Shown here in pieces: positions 16,832-27,472 of a stretch of DNA of 36,797 nt. Each line of letters starts with the position of its first letter. The first letter of the stretch is position 1. The DNA comes from Occallatibacter sp. (GTDB lineage: Bacteria > Acidobacteriota > Terriglobia > Terriglobales > Acidobacteriaceae). The DNA is taken from assembly GCA_031296305.1 (NCBI GenBank), contig JARLFZ010000034.1, positions 1 to 36,797 of the forward strand, written 5' to 3'. The position numbers and the translations under genes were made by a program. The notes below the pieces were generated by a model. It worked only from the letters and a program-made list of their open reading frames with translations. It had not been told where the DNA came from and ran no database searches.

Positions 16832-17190
16832 TCGTGAAAGGGCACGGCTTTAGTCGTGCCGAAAGAACCTCTGCTTTGTAACAAGGGCACAGCTTTACAG
16901 CTTGCTGAAAAACTCGGCTATTCGGGAGCCGGAGGGAGCGGGGGCTTTAGCCTCCGGAATAAAGGCCCTCAATTCAGCGTGGCTTTAGCCACGGGCTTTT
17001 CTTCCAAAACATCGGAGAGACTTTTTCAGCAAGCTGTTTAGCCCGACCAACAGAACTTCAGCTTTGTAACAAGGGCACGGCTTTAGTCGGGCCGACACAA
17101 CTTCAGTTTCGTGAAAGGGCACGACTTTAGTCGTGCCGAATAATGCAGATAAATCCGAGGCTTTAACCCCTGAGGGATGTTTTGCAGCCC
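16832..17190. repeat. tandem array of GGCACGGCTTTAGTCGTGCC-type palindromes
   Basis: At least four related units: AAGGGCACGGCTTTAGTCG near 16837, an interrupted unit (AAGGGCACAGC then TTTAGCCCGACC), AAGGGCACGGCTTTAGTCG near 17072, and AAGGGCACGACTTTAGTCG near 17115. They alternate between spacers containing TTTCGTGA and CTTTGTAAC. A GAGGCTTTAACCCCTGAGG palindrome closes the array near 17156. The second unit is split by the MITE-like element. The array fills most of the gap between the GH38 gene and the next operon. Confidence 0.8.
16898..17036. mobile_element. 139-bp MITE-like element, copy 1, inserted in a palindrome repeat
   Basis: The element begins CAGCTTGCTGAAAAA and ends TTTTTCAGCAAGCTG, a perfect terminal inverted repeat of 15 bp. 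It is flanked on both sides by TTTA (16894-16897 and 17037-17040). Removing the element and one TTTA restores an ordinary GGGCACAGCTTTAGCCCGACC-like unit, so this is a simple insertion with a 4-bp target duplication. Inside are two CTTTAG palindromes (GGCTTTAGCC types). There is no coding capacity. A second copy is at 32289-32428. Confidence 0.75.
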
Positions 17191-17234
17191 AAGGGATTTA
17201 TGCAGCCAGTTCAACCAACCACGGAGCCGCTCGA

Positions 17235-20200
17235 TTGAATCGCAGAGAATTCTGTTGTAGCCTTCTTGCGCTCTCGAATGCGGCCGCAGCGCGGCGGCTC
17301 TGGGCGGCTGAAAATAACTCGCCACGCATCGCGCCCGCGGTGTGGGACAGCTCCAAATCCATTCACTTCGTACTGAACGATCTGCTGGACCATCCGTTCT
17401 ACTGGTGGCCCCGTACTCTGCTCACGTATCCCATCGAGTTCCAGCAGCCCGTCGATCTGGACCGGTTCACATTGACGCGCACTGACACCGGCGAGCGTGT
17501 GCCGATGCAGTTTTCAGCGATCGTGCGCGACACTTCCGGCGTCAAGTCGGCCACGCTCAACTTCTGTTCCGATCTCCCCAGCGGCGGCCGTTACGAATTT
17601 GTTTTGTCGGCTGCAAACGCTCCCGTCGCAATCCCGCCGCAAGTCAAGGAAATCCGCGAAGGCAACACCATCGTGCTCGATTCGGGCGCAATGCGTGTAC
17701 GCATTCCAGCCAGCCAGCAAGTCCACGGCGACGCGCCGGGGCCGATCTTGCAGGTTTCGCGCGGCGGCGCCTGGGTCGGTTCATCGGTCCTCAGTTTTGA
17801 CGGCGACAGAATTGTGCGCATCACCACAAGCAGCATCGAGCACGGGCCGCTCTTCATAGCTTACGAAATTGCCTACGAGTCAGCCGGCGGTTCGCGCTAT
17901 GTAGCGCGCGTTCAGTGCACCGCCGGATTCGATTTCATTCGCTTCCAGGAAAACATGGAAGGCATGAAGCCCGGCGTGCATGGCGCATTCACTGCCACTT
18001 GGTCGGGATTTCCCGTCACCCATCGCCAGGCGCCCAATCATCCATTCCCTTTGCCAAGCGTCACTCGCCCTTACGACGCATACGATTGGGAGCGCATCGA
18101 CGCGCTTTTTCCTCTCAATCCTGTTGCGCTGCCCGATGGCCAGATTTCCTTCAATCTCGGAATCTATCAGACGTGGACCGCTTTTCACAGCGACACCTCT
18201 GCGAATTTCTGGAGCGACAAATCGGGCGACGCACTCGGCGTGTTCATCGACAAAGTGGCGGAGTGGCAGGATCACGAGTATGCCAACCACACGGAATCGG
18301 AAACCACGCAAGTGCGTTTTTACTATCAGAATGACCGCTTCACGTGGAAGTGGCTACTGACGCGCGGCAGCCGGTCGATGTGTATAGCTTTCTACGATCA
18401 CGACAAAGACAAGCAGGCCATGCAGCGGTTGGAGCAGGCTGCGCAGCCCGTAGAAAAAGACGGCGTCTCCTACCATGGTGAGCGCAACTACACTTCGCAC
18501 ACCATGTTTTTGCAGAACCGCTACGGCACACTCGATCTGAATGCGGTCAAAGATTGGATCCTCGAATATCCCGAGAGCGCCCGCCGGCCCCCGGTCATCT
18601 TCGAAACGGGATCGGTGAAGGATGCCGATGAGTTGGAGCGGCGCGTGATGACGCTCGAGTACGTGGGAACGCTCCCGCTCACCGGCACGCGCGAAAACGG
18701 CGGCATGGGGCCCATCCCCGGCAGAGGCATCGTGAACTTCAGCCCCGTCCCCAGCCGGCAGATTCAGGGATGGTGGATCGACGCGTTCAACCGCCTCGCC
18801 GCATCCATGACCGAGCGCCAGCGCAAGCGGCTCACCGCCATGTATCTGTTTATCGCCTACGTGCATGCCGGCGAAGATTTCATGCCGCTGATTCCCATGC
18901 TGAGCGGCCATCCCAATTTTCTCGCCGAAGTGAAAGGCAATCCGGCGGCGATGGCCTTTCTGTTTCCCGATCATCCCATGGCGCGTACCTGGGCGGACCT
19001 GTGGCAAAAAGCTGTGGAACTGAACACGCGCTACAACACGCGCCCGCAAGTAAAAACCTGGGACGCTGCCGGAGGCCGCTGGACCGAAAATCTCGGCACA
19101 TACGTCTGGGCTTTTCTGCGGCCCTCGCTGCGCACGGATTTTCTGCTACGCAAATTTGACGGCGTGGAGCGCTTCCTCTCGCCGCAACTTGCGGAGATGG
19201 CAGATTGGCTGGTGCATACGCTCTCCGCGCCGTTCGAGGGCGAAACCGCGCAGGCCTACAAGGATTTGCAAACGCTTGCCTACGGGCACGAGTGGGGCGC
19301 GGTGGCGCCGGGTAAAGGGCCGCAGCGCGTTCACCCACCGCAAGGCGCGCACTCCGAACGGCGCGTGCCTCCGCGTTCGCTGTGGTACCTGGGCACATGT
19401 TTGCAACGCTACGCGCCTCTTGTCGCCGAGCACGCCATGTGGGCCGCGCGCCCCACCAATCAGGACATGGAGACGCAGCTCAACCAACCCAACGCGTGGG
19501 ACGCGATGTATCGCACCCCCGACAATCCGGGCACCAAGCCGCAACTGCGCACGCGCAAGTTCACGGGGTACGGCATCGTGCTGCGCTCCGCAATCGACAC
19601 GCCGGACGAGCTTTCGATCCATTTGCAACAGATCGATCAGGGCCCGAACTACCGCTGGGGAGTCGCCGACGAAGGCGGTTGCGGCGCGATCTATTTCTTC
19701 GCGGCCGGCAAGGCGTACAGCTTCAACGGCTCTGAAGACGTGGGCGACCGCGCCGATCAGGACACCGACTTCTGCACCAGCTTCGGCGTTTTCAAAAACG
19801 GCGAGTTCCGCTCCATCGGCATGAACGTTCTCTCGCAGCCGCTTTATGACTTGGGCACGGGCCAGTTCGCCGAGCTCCGATCCCGCGACGGCGATACCGC
19901 GTATTCGTGGCCCGAGTACGTGAGCCGCAGCCTCCTCTTGGCCGGTCGCGAATACTTCATCGTCAACGACCGGCTGATGAACGAGTCGCTCGTTCACCGC
20001 CTCTCGTGGTTCGTGCGCCGTGGCAGTGAGCTGCCCACCATCAAACTGCTGCGCGGTGCCGTTCCCGGCAACAAAGAAACACAACGCACCGACATTCAAA
20101 CCGAAGCCACCACTGGAGTCTGGTTCGATGGGGTCGGCGATTCCATGGCGCTGGTCAGTCATCGCAAAGACATCGACGCGACGGCCACGCCGTTCGGCTG

Positions 20201-21299
20201 CCGCGTGCATGTGGACGATATCGACGACATCATCTTCAATCATCACGGCGGCGCACATTTTGCCGAAGGCGATGCGGTCTTCGATGGGACTGCGGGATTG
20301 ATTCGCAAAACCAAGGCCGCAGTCGAATTCGCACTCTTCCACGGCACGCGCATCGGCGTTGCGGGATTCACTTTCAGCACCGACGACACGGACCTGGGCA
20401 TCGGCGGCAAGCTTGTTGCAGGCCAGCCGCCGCAAGGTGAATATTTTGCGCCGAAGCCGAGTTCGCTGCGAATCTCCGCGCCAGCTCTCGACAGCAAGAG
20501 CTTTTTCTATGTCGACGGCGCCGCCCTGAGCGCGAAGCATGAGCAGGACACCATCGTGATCAGTCTCGCGGCAGGACATCATCATTGGGAGCTGACCGAT
20601 CAATCGCCGGTGCCGATTGCGCCCAGTGTTCTGCGCACGGAGAATCACGCTGGAGGCGCGCGCGTAATTCTGGCCGAGGTTGCATCGGTCTCGCAGTACC
20701 GTTTGGAGTTGAGCAAAGATTCCGGAGCAACGTGGACAGCATTGCCGGCGCAGGCTCAGCCGGCGATCGAGTTGAACGGCCTTCTCAACGGGCAAAAAGT
20801 GCATGTCCGCGGCGTCGCGATCAATGCGCAACACGAAAGCAAACCCGGCCCAGGGTATCCACTCTATGTCACCGATCAGCCGCCCGCGCCGCCCGACGGC
20901 TTGCATGTCGATTTGTCCTACGGGACCGCGACCGTGAGTTGGGGAGAAATATTGGGCGTCACCGAGTACCGTCTGTTCGCGAGACTCGACGGCGACAGCG
21001 AATTTCAGTTGCTCTATCACGGGCTGGAACAAAGCTATCGCGACAAGCGTCCGGAGTTTCACGGCTGCAACGCCGCTCCCGGTGAAGATCGCACCGGCCA
21101 CCCGCCAGTCATCGTGCAATATTACGTGACGGCTTCGAACGGAAATGGCGAAAGCGCGCGATCGCGGATCGCCGATACCAATCCTGCCTCGTGGCGCAAC
21201 TGGGATCCCAGGCCCGGCGAGCCGTTCCGCCGCGTGTTGAGCTTTACCCCCGATTCGCCGCCATCAACCAGCCCGTGGCCGCGTTACTACCCGGAATGA
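17235..21299 (+). CDS. very large Tat-type secreted protein of unknown family with a C-terminal fibronectin-III-like domain
   Basis: A 1354-aa protein. The TTG at 17235 is chosen because CGGAG precedes it and the product opens NRREFCCSLLALSNAAAARR, a twin-arginine signal; an earlier in-frame GTG (17133) lies inside the repeat array. Residues ~45-450 are beta-rich (FYWWPRTLLTYPIEFQQPVD). Residues ~480-770 are helix-rich and Trp-rich, and could be an alpha/alpha toroid. Residues ~780-1000 are beta-rich (FTGYGIVLRSAIDTPDELSI; YRWGVADEGGCGAIYFFAAG), with an order loosely like heparinase II/III-type lyases but no recognisable catalytic His. Residues ~1240-1320 (PPAPPDGLHVDL, ATVSWGEILGVTEYRLFARL) look like Fn3. 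Likely polysaccharide-active; that is inference. First gene of a three-gene cluster. Confidence 0.6.
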   Translation: MNRREFCCSLLALSNAAAARRLWAAENNSPRIAPAVWDSSKSIHFVLNDLLDHPFYWWPRTLLTYPIEFQQPVDLDRFTLTRTDTGERVPMQFSAIVRDTSGVKSATLNFCSDLPSGGRYEFVLSAANAPVAIPPQVKEIREGNTIVLDSGAMRVRIPASQQVHGDAPGPILQVSRGGAWVGSSVLSFDGDRIVRITTSSIEHGPLFIAYEIAYESAGGSRYVARVQCTAGFDFIRFQENMEGMKPGVHGAFTATWSGFPVTHRQAPNHPFPLPSVTRPYDAYDWERIDALFPLNPVALPDGQISFNLGIYQTWTAFHSDTSANFWSDKSGDALGVFIDKVAEWQDHEYANHTESETTQVRFYYQNDRFTWKWLLTRGSRSMCIAFYDHDKDKQAMQRLEQAAQPVEKDGVSYHGERNYTSHTMFLQNRYGTLDLNAVKDWILEYPESARRPPVIFETGSVKDADELERRVMTLEYVGTLPLTGTRENGGMGPIPGRGIVNFSPVPSRQIQGWWIDAFNRLAASMTERQRKRLTAMYLFIAYVHAGEDFMPLIPMLSGHPNFLAEVKGNPAAMAFLFPDHPMARTWADLWQKAVELNTRYNTRPQVKTWDAAGGRWTENLGTYVWAFLRPSLRTDFLLRKFDGVERFLSPQLAEMADWLVHTLSAPFEGETAQAYKDLQTLAYGHEWGAVAPGKGPQRVHPPQGAHSERRVPPRSLWYLGTCLQRYAPLVAEHAMWAARPTNQDMETQLNQPNAWDAMYRTPDNPGTKPQLRTRKFTGYGIVLRSAIDTPDELSIHLQQIDQGPNYRWGVADEGGCGAIYFFAAGKAYSFNGSEDVGDRADQDTDFCTSFGVFKNGEFRSIGMNVLSQPLYDLGTGQFAELRSRDGDTAYSWPEYVSRSLLLAGREYFIVNDRLMNESLVHRLSWFVRRGSELPTIKLLRGAVPGNKETQRTDIQTEATTGVWFDGVGDSMALVSHRKDIDATATPFGCRVHVDDIDDIIFNHHGGAHFAEGDAVFDGTAGLIRKTKAAVEFALFHGTRIGVAGFTFSTDDTDLGIGGKLVAGQPPQGEYFAPKPSSLRISAPALDSKSFFYVDGAALSAKHEQDTIVISLAAGHHHWELTDQSPVPIAPSVLRTENHAGGARVILAEVASVSQYRLELSKDSGATWTALPAQAQPAIELNGLLNGQKVHVRGVAINAQHESKPGPGYPLYVTDQPPAPPDGLHVDLSYGTATVSWGEILGVTEYRLFARLDGDSEFQLLYHGLEQSYRDKRPEFHGCNAAPGEDRTGHPPVIVQYYVTASNGNGESARSRIADTNPASWRNWDPRPGEPFRRVLSFTPDSPPSTSPWPRYYPE

Positions 21300-21334
21300 A
21301 GCAAACTGCCGGCCATCCACAAAGAGGTGCAGTG

Positions 21335-22684
21335 ATGTATTGTCCTGTTTCGCCGTCGGCGCGCCGCGTTTCGAATCTGCGGGTTCTGGTTTTTCTTTTC
21401 GCCACGATTTCGATCGCGCATTTTTTTTCGGCTCAATGCGCAAAGGCATACGATCCCGCGCGCTGTTCGCCATGGGTTGCCACGTGGGGCACGGCGATGG
21501 CGGAGGCGTTCAACGGAGGTGCGCCCGATGTTACAGGGCAAACGCTGCGCCTCATCGTGCATACCAGCGTGGGCGGCTCCGAAGCGCGCATCTGGCTCTC
21601 AAACCGGTTCGGCGTAGCGCCGATTCACATTGGCTCAGCGCACATCGCCGTCAGTGTCGATCCGGGCACGAACGCAAATCCCGCAGCGAATCTCGATCAG
21701 AGCGCCATCAAGCCAGGGACCGATCGCGTACTGACCTTCAACGGCGACACCGCGGTGACCATCCCTCCCGGTGCGACGATCGCGAGCGATCCCGCAACGC
21801 TCGATGTGCCCGCGCTCCAAAACCTGGCCGTGAGCCTTTACTTTCCTGAGCCGACGCTTGCCACAACCCTGCATCCTGGCGCGCAGCAAAGTTCCTATCT
21901 CGCAACCGGCGACGCCACCAGCGCTGCCGATCTGACGGGAAAATTGTGGACGAGGAATTCCTGGTACTTCTTGACCGGCGTCGACGTTTACGCGCCCGGT
22001 GCATCGGCGGTTGTTGCTCTCGGCGACTCGATCACCGACGGCAATCACTCTACGGCGAATGCAAACCGGCGCTGGCCCGACGATCTTGCGGTGCGCCTCG
22101 CGCAAAATCCGGCTACGCGCAAAGCCGGAGTACTGGGCGTCGTCAACGTGGGCACCAGCGGCAGCCGTCTGCTTCTTGACGGCGACGGCCCCAACGCCAT
22201 GGCGCGCCTTAACTGGGACGGACTCGACCGCAGCGGCGTGCGTTATCTGATTCTCTTTGAGGGCATCAACGATATTGAGGCGCAAACGCGCGTGCATCAA
22301 CCCTACGACGCGCTCGTGAAGCAGTTGGAATGGGGGCTCGCACAGATCGCTACGCAGGCGCACGATCACGGCATCAAAGTTTTCGTGGCAACGCAGATGA
22401 CGGATTGCCGCAACTTCCAATGCACCTGGCCAGAAGGCGAGAAGGCGCGGACCGCGTTCAATGAGTGGACCCGAGCGAGCAGACTTTTCGATGGGCTCAT
22501 CGATTTCGATCTCATCACGCGCGATCCGCAGCATCCCACGCAAATGCTGGAGCGGTATAACTCGGGAGACTATGTCCACCCCAACGACACGGGATACCAG
22601 GCGATGGCCGACGCAATCGATTTGAGTTTGTTTACAAGCGATCCGCCGCAGACACAACGCGGTGCGAATCCCGTTTCACACTAA
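21335..22684 (+). CDS. secreted SGNH/GDSL esterase with N-terminal beta domain
   Basis: A 449-aa protein. ATG 21335 follows AGAGG at 21323-21327; an ATG at 21296 overlapping the previous stop is an alternative. Signal peptide about 13-38. Residues 46-215 (WVATWGTAMAEAF, LRLIVHTSVGGSEARIWLSN, DPATLDVPALQNLAVSLYF) form the beta domain that precedes the catalytic part in a known class of secreted carbohydrate or acyl esterases. Catalytic blocks are complete: GDSIT with Ser232, NVGTSG, GIND with Asn312, DYVH with Asp412/His415. Likely removes acetyl or other acyl groups from a glycan. It starts 35 bp after the 1354-aa gene and ends 27 bp before the next, so it is in an operon with both. Confidence 0.88.
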   Translation: MYCPVSPSARRVSNLRVLVFLFATISIAHFFSAQCAKAYDPARCSPWVATWGTAMAEAFNGGAPDVTGQTLRLIVHTSVGGSEARIWLSNRFGVAPIHIGSAHIAVSVDPGTNANPAANLDQSAIKPGTDRVLTFNGDTAVTIPPGATIASDPATLDVPALQNLAVSLYFPEPTLATTLHPGAQQSSYLATGDATSAADLTGKLWTRNSWYFLTGVDVYAPGASAVVALGDSITDGNHSTANANRRWPDDLAVRLAQNPATRKAGVLGVVNVGTSGSRLLLDGDGPNAMARLNWDGLDRSGVRYLILFEGINDIEAQTRVHQPYDALVKQLEWGLAQIATQAHDHGIKVFVATQMTDCRNFQCTWPEGEKARTAFNEWTRASRLFDGLIDFDLITRDPQHPTQMLERYNSGDYVHPNDTGYQAMADAIDLSLFTSDPPQTQRGANPVSH

Positions 22685-22711
22685 AGCCGTTCCATTGCAC
22701 GGAGGATCGTA

Positions 22712-24805
22712 GTGCGCCGAAGAAAATTCATCCGCAATTTGTTGCTCGTCTCCGGGGGCGGAGTGGCCGGACTGGCCTTAGAGCGCGAGTCAGCCATCAA
22801 GCCCGGTCCGCCGCCTGAGAAGTCGATGGGAGACTCTCGAGTTGCGCACCCTCGACCGGGCGATGCGCCGTTCAGCAAAACTCCCATCGCTCCCGATTAT
22901 GCCGCCCGTCGCCGCATGTTTCTGGACTGGGTTGCGCAGCGCGGCACTCCTCAGGAGCGCAATGGCGTGCTGATTGACCTGGTGAAGTTTGAAGCAGGCA
23001 CATGCAAGGCGATCACTCCGGCCGCGCTTGATGATGCGCTGGCCTTCGTCAATGCCCGGCGCGACCCTTCTGATTTCACATTAGCGGATCTTGTGCGGCT
23101 CTATTATTTGCACAAGGACACGGGATTTCTGAGCCCCACGCAAGTGGGCGCGGTCCGCGACGCGTTGCTGAATTATAAGTACGCACTCGACGAACCCGGC
23201 AAATCCGAAACCATGATGTGGACTGAGAACCACCAGATTCTCAGCCACGGTTCCGATTATCTGGCGGGGCAAATCTTTCCCAATGAGAAGTTCAGCAACG
23301 ACGGGCGCACCGGAGCCGAACATCGCGACAAGGCGCGCGAGCTTGTGTTGCGCTGGATCGATTACCGCGCACGTACCGGCCCCGCTGAATGGGATTCAAT
23401 ACCCTACTACAACATGGATCTTGCGGCGCTTCTGAATCTCGTCGAGTTTGCGCAGGACCCCGATGTCCAGACCCGCGCCATCATGATGGTCGATCTGCTC
23501 ATCTTCGATCTCGCCGTGAATTCCTATTACGGCCAGTTGGGAACCTCGCACGGCCGCGCCTACACCAACAACGTGCTCAGCGCAGCCGGAGACAGCCTCA
23601 TGACCTTTCAGGCGCTTGTCTTTGGATGCGGGCGCTTGCAAACAGCCGATATGGCTAGCTCCATGCTGGTCACAGGCAAGCGCTATGTTGTTCCGCCGGC
23701 TCTCGAGGCCATCGGGCTCGACATGCCGCAGGAACTTCTGAACTTCGAAAGGCATTCGATTCCGCTCACCGCCGACGCCGCCGCGCAATATGGCTTGAGC
23801 CTCACCGATCTTCGCGATGTAGAAACATGGTGGGCGATGGGCGCGTTCACCGATCCTGCCGTGATCAATCTGACCTACGACGCCATCGAGAAATATGACC
23901 TTTGGAATTACAAAGAATTCCAGCCTCTCAAAACCACCGGCAGATTTCTGCGGCGTCCGGGGCTGTTGCCCGCGACGAGTCGTTTACTTAGCCCGGATTC
24001 AAACGGCGCGCTGCTTTCGGAGGTCAACAAAATCACCTATCGCACGCCAGATGCAATGCTCTCGACAGCGCAGGATTATCGGCCGGGCGAAGAGGGCGCG
24101 CAACAACACATTTGGCAGGCGACGCTCGGACCTTATGCAGTTGTGTTTGTCACCAATCCTGGATCGCATGAGCGCAGCCAGGGCCCCGGCTACTGGTCGT
24201 CCAACGGACGCATGCCGCGCAACGCGCAGTACCGGAATGTTCTGATCTCGATCTACAACATCGAGGGCCACGTTGTGCCCGGCCGTCTCGAATCGCGGCC
24301 CTACGGTTACACACATGCGTATTTTCCCAAATGGGCGTTCGATGAAATCGTCGAAGCGCCATCGCCTTCGGGTGGAGGCTGGACATTCGGCCGCGTCGCA
24401 GATGGTTACATCGCGCTGTATTCGCATCTTCCGCGCCAGTGGGTCACATCGGGATCGGAGGCCGATCGGGAGATCGGGGCTCCCGGCTTTGAGAATGTGT
24501 GGATCTGCCAGGTTGGCCGCAAAGCAAATGATGGCGCGTTCTCCGCTTTCGTCGATTCGATTCGATCGGCGCCTGTCACGGTGGAGAAGCTCCAGGTTCG
24601 CTACAACTCTCCAGGGAACGGAGATCTGCAATTTGGTTGGAGCACGCCGCTGCTGCTGAATGGGAATGCGGTTCCTCTGCACGGCTATCCTCGTTGGCAG
24701 AACCCGTACACGCACACAGATTTTGGGTCCGAGCAATTTCGCATCGCATGCAATGACAAGCGCCTTGAGCTAAATTTCCAGAGCGGATCGCGAACGATGG
24801 CGTGA
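22712..24805 (+). CDS. Tat-type secreted protein, probable alpha/alpha-toroid enzyme of unknown family
   Basis: A 697-aa protein; GTG start at 22712 behind GGAGG. The N-terminus RRRKFIRNLLLVSGGGVAG is a twin-arginine signal. Residues ~60-400 are helical, with MWTENHQILSHGSDYLAGQ near residue 170, YGQLGTSHGRAYTNN near 275 and the polar pair Asn-His, the kind of arrangement found in toroidal polysaccharide lyases and GH-type toroids. Residues ~430-690 are beta-rich (WQATLGPYAVVFVTN; GWTFGRVADGYIALYSH). I do not recognise a named family. Last gene of the three-gene cluster. It converges on iscX with only 6 bp between stops, and no terminator is visible. Confidence 0.6.
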   Translation: MRRRKFIRNLLLVSGGGVAGLALERESAIKPGPPPEKSMGDSRVAHPRPGDAPFSKTPIAPDYAARRRMFLDWVAQRGTPQERNGVLIDLVKFEAGTCKAITPAALDDALAFVNARRDPSDFTLADLVRLYYLHKDTGFLSPTQVGAVRDALLNYKYALDEPGKSETMMWTENHQILSHGSDYLAGQIFPNEKFSNDGRTGAEHRDKARELVLRWIDYRARTGPAEWDSIPYYNMDLAALLNLVEFAQDPDVQTRAIMMVDLLIFDLAVNSYYGQLGTSHGRAYTNNVLSAAGDSLMTFQALVFGCGRLQTADMASSMLVTGKRYVVPPALEAIGLDMPQELLNFERHSIPLTADAAAQYGLSLTDLRDVETWWAMGAFTDPAVINLTYDAIEKYDLWNYKEFQPLKTTGRFLRRPGLLPATSRLLSPDSNGALLSEVNKITYRTPDAMLSTAQDYRPGEEGAQQHIWQATLGPYAVVFVTNPGSHERSQGPGYWSSNGRMPRNAQYRNVLISIYNIEGHVVPGRLESRPYGYTHAYFPKWAFDEIVEAPSPSGGGWTFGRVADGYIALYSHLPRQWVTSGSEADREIGAPGFENVWICQVGRKANDGAFSAFVDSIRSAPVTVEKLQVRYNSPGNGDLQFGWSTPLLLNGNAVPLHGYPRWQNPYTHTDFGSEQFRIACNDKRLELNFQSGSRTMA

Positions 24806-24811
24806 AATTCG

Positions 24812-25030
24812 CTACTGCTGCGCGTCCTTGTACTCTTCGTACCACGCCATTTGGATCGCTTCCAGGCGCGGCTCGCTGGACAGCTTCGGATCGTCGGCGA
24901 AACCGGCCAACTCCGTGACGTAACGATGCAGATCGGTGAATCGCACCGTGAGCGGATCGAGCGAGGGAAATTTTTTCGCCAGCTCAATGCCGATTTCTTC
25001 GGCGTCGGTCCAGTGGATTTCGCGCGCCAT
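24812..25030 (-). CDS. iscX: Fe-S assembly protein IscX
   Basis: A 72-aa protein matching IscX/YfhJ: IHWTDAEEIGIELAKKFPSL, LTVRFTDLHRYVTELAGF and an acidic C-terminus (MAWYEEYKD). IscX binds IscS and iron through acidic residues and tunes sulfur transfer to IscU. Last gene of the isc operon, 10 bp after fdx. Confidence 0.95.
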   Translation of the reverse strand: MAREIHWTDAEEIGIELAKKFPSLDPLTVRFTDLHRYVTELAGFADDPKLSSEPRLEAIQMAWYEEYKDAQQ

Positions 25031-25040
25031 GTTTCGCTCC

Positions 25041-25457
25041 CTACTTAGGCTCGGCTAACGCCAGCGGCTTTCCCTCAGAGACGTAATTGCGGTTCCAACT
25101 GGGAACTTCGACGACGTAATCTCCGGGGCGGCTAATCACGGCCTGGCAGCCCAGCCGCGAATTCAATTGTTGGTCGGCGGCCATATCGAGGCGGTCTAGT
25201 TCATCGTCCTCCGCTTCGCTCAGACCCTCCGCGCCCTCCTTGATCCACACGTGGCAGGTAGTGCAGGCGCACGATCCGCCGCATGCGTGATCGAGAAAGA
25301 CGCCGAAGTTCTCCGCGACATCGAGAAATGACATGGGCTTGCCGTGGTGATCGTAAGGCATGGCGCCGAATTCAAACTCCACCGTGCGGCCCTCGGGGAG
25401 AAAAGTGACGCGCACAAGCTTGTCGGGCGGTATCTCTTTCTTTAACATCTCACTCAC
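25041..25457 (-). CDS. fdx: ISC-type [2Fe-2S] ferredoxin
   Basis: A 138-aa ferredoxin that supplies electrons during cluster assembly. Cluster ligands follow the adrenodoxin-type pattern C59-x5-C65-x2-C68 and C104 (HACGGSCACTTCHVW; LGCQAV). C63 is an additional cysteine in the loop. The N-terminal ~25 residues and the linker YDHHGKPMSFLDVAE are longer than in E. coli Fdx (about 111 aa). The start could be GTG 25457 or ATG 25448; neither has a strong ribosome-binding site. It lies between hscA and iscX. Confidence 0.93.
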   Translation of the reverse strand: MSEMLKKEIPPDKLVRVTFLPEGRTVEFEFGAMPYDHHGKPMSFLDVAENFGVFLDHACGGSCACTTCHVWIKEGAEGLSEAEDDELDRLDMAADQQLNSRLGCQAVISRPGDYVVEVPSWNRNYVSEGKPLALAEPK

Positions 25458-25484
25458 GGCTCTCGTTCTCCGGGCGATGACCTG

Positions 25485-25522
25485 CTAACACCGCTAACTC
25501 CGCCAACTCCGCTAGCTCCGCT
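25485..25522. repeat. 9-bp tandem repeat at the 3' end of hscA
   Basis: Four units: CTAACACCG, CTAACTCCG, CCAACTCCG, CTAGCTCCG. They begin immediately after the hscA stop (read on the minus strand). A matching four-unit array is at 30450-30487 after iscR, and a degenerate partial one lies just after the zinc-ribbon gene near 31492. Confidence 0.75.
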
Positions 25523-25523
25523 G

Positions 25524-27464
<1,941 letters not shown>

Positions 27465-27472
27465 ATTGCTGC

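Noticed and set aside
17133..17234. An upstream start for the 1354-aa protein
   Set aside because: It lies inside the palindrome array and would place 34 irrelevant residues before the twin-arginine signal.
19146..21119. A 657-codon open frame antisense to the 1354-aa gene
   Set aside because: A shadow frame in high-GC coding DNA; composition (Arg/Ala/Val-rich, no motif) is typical of antisense frames.
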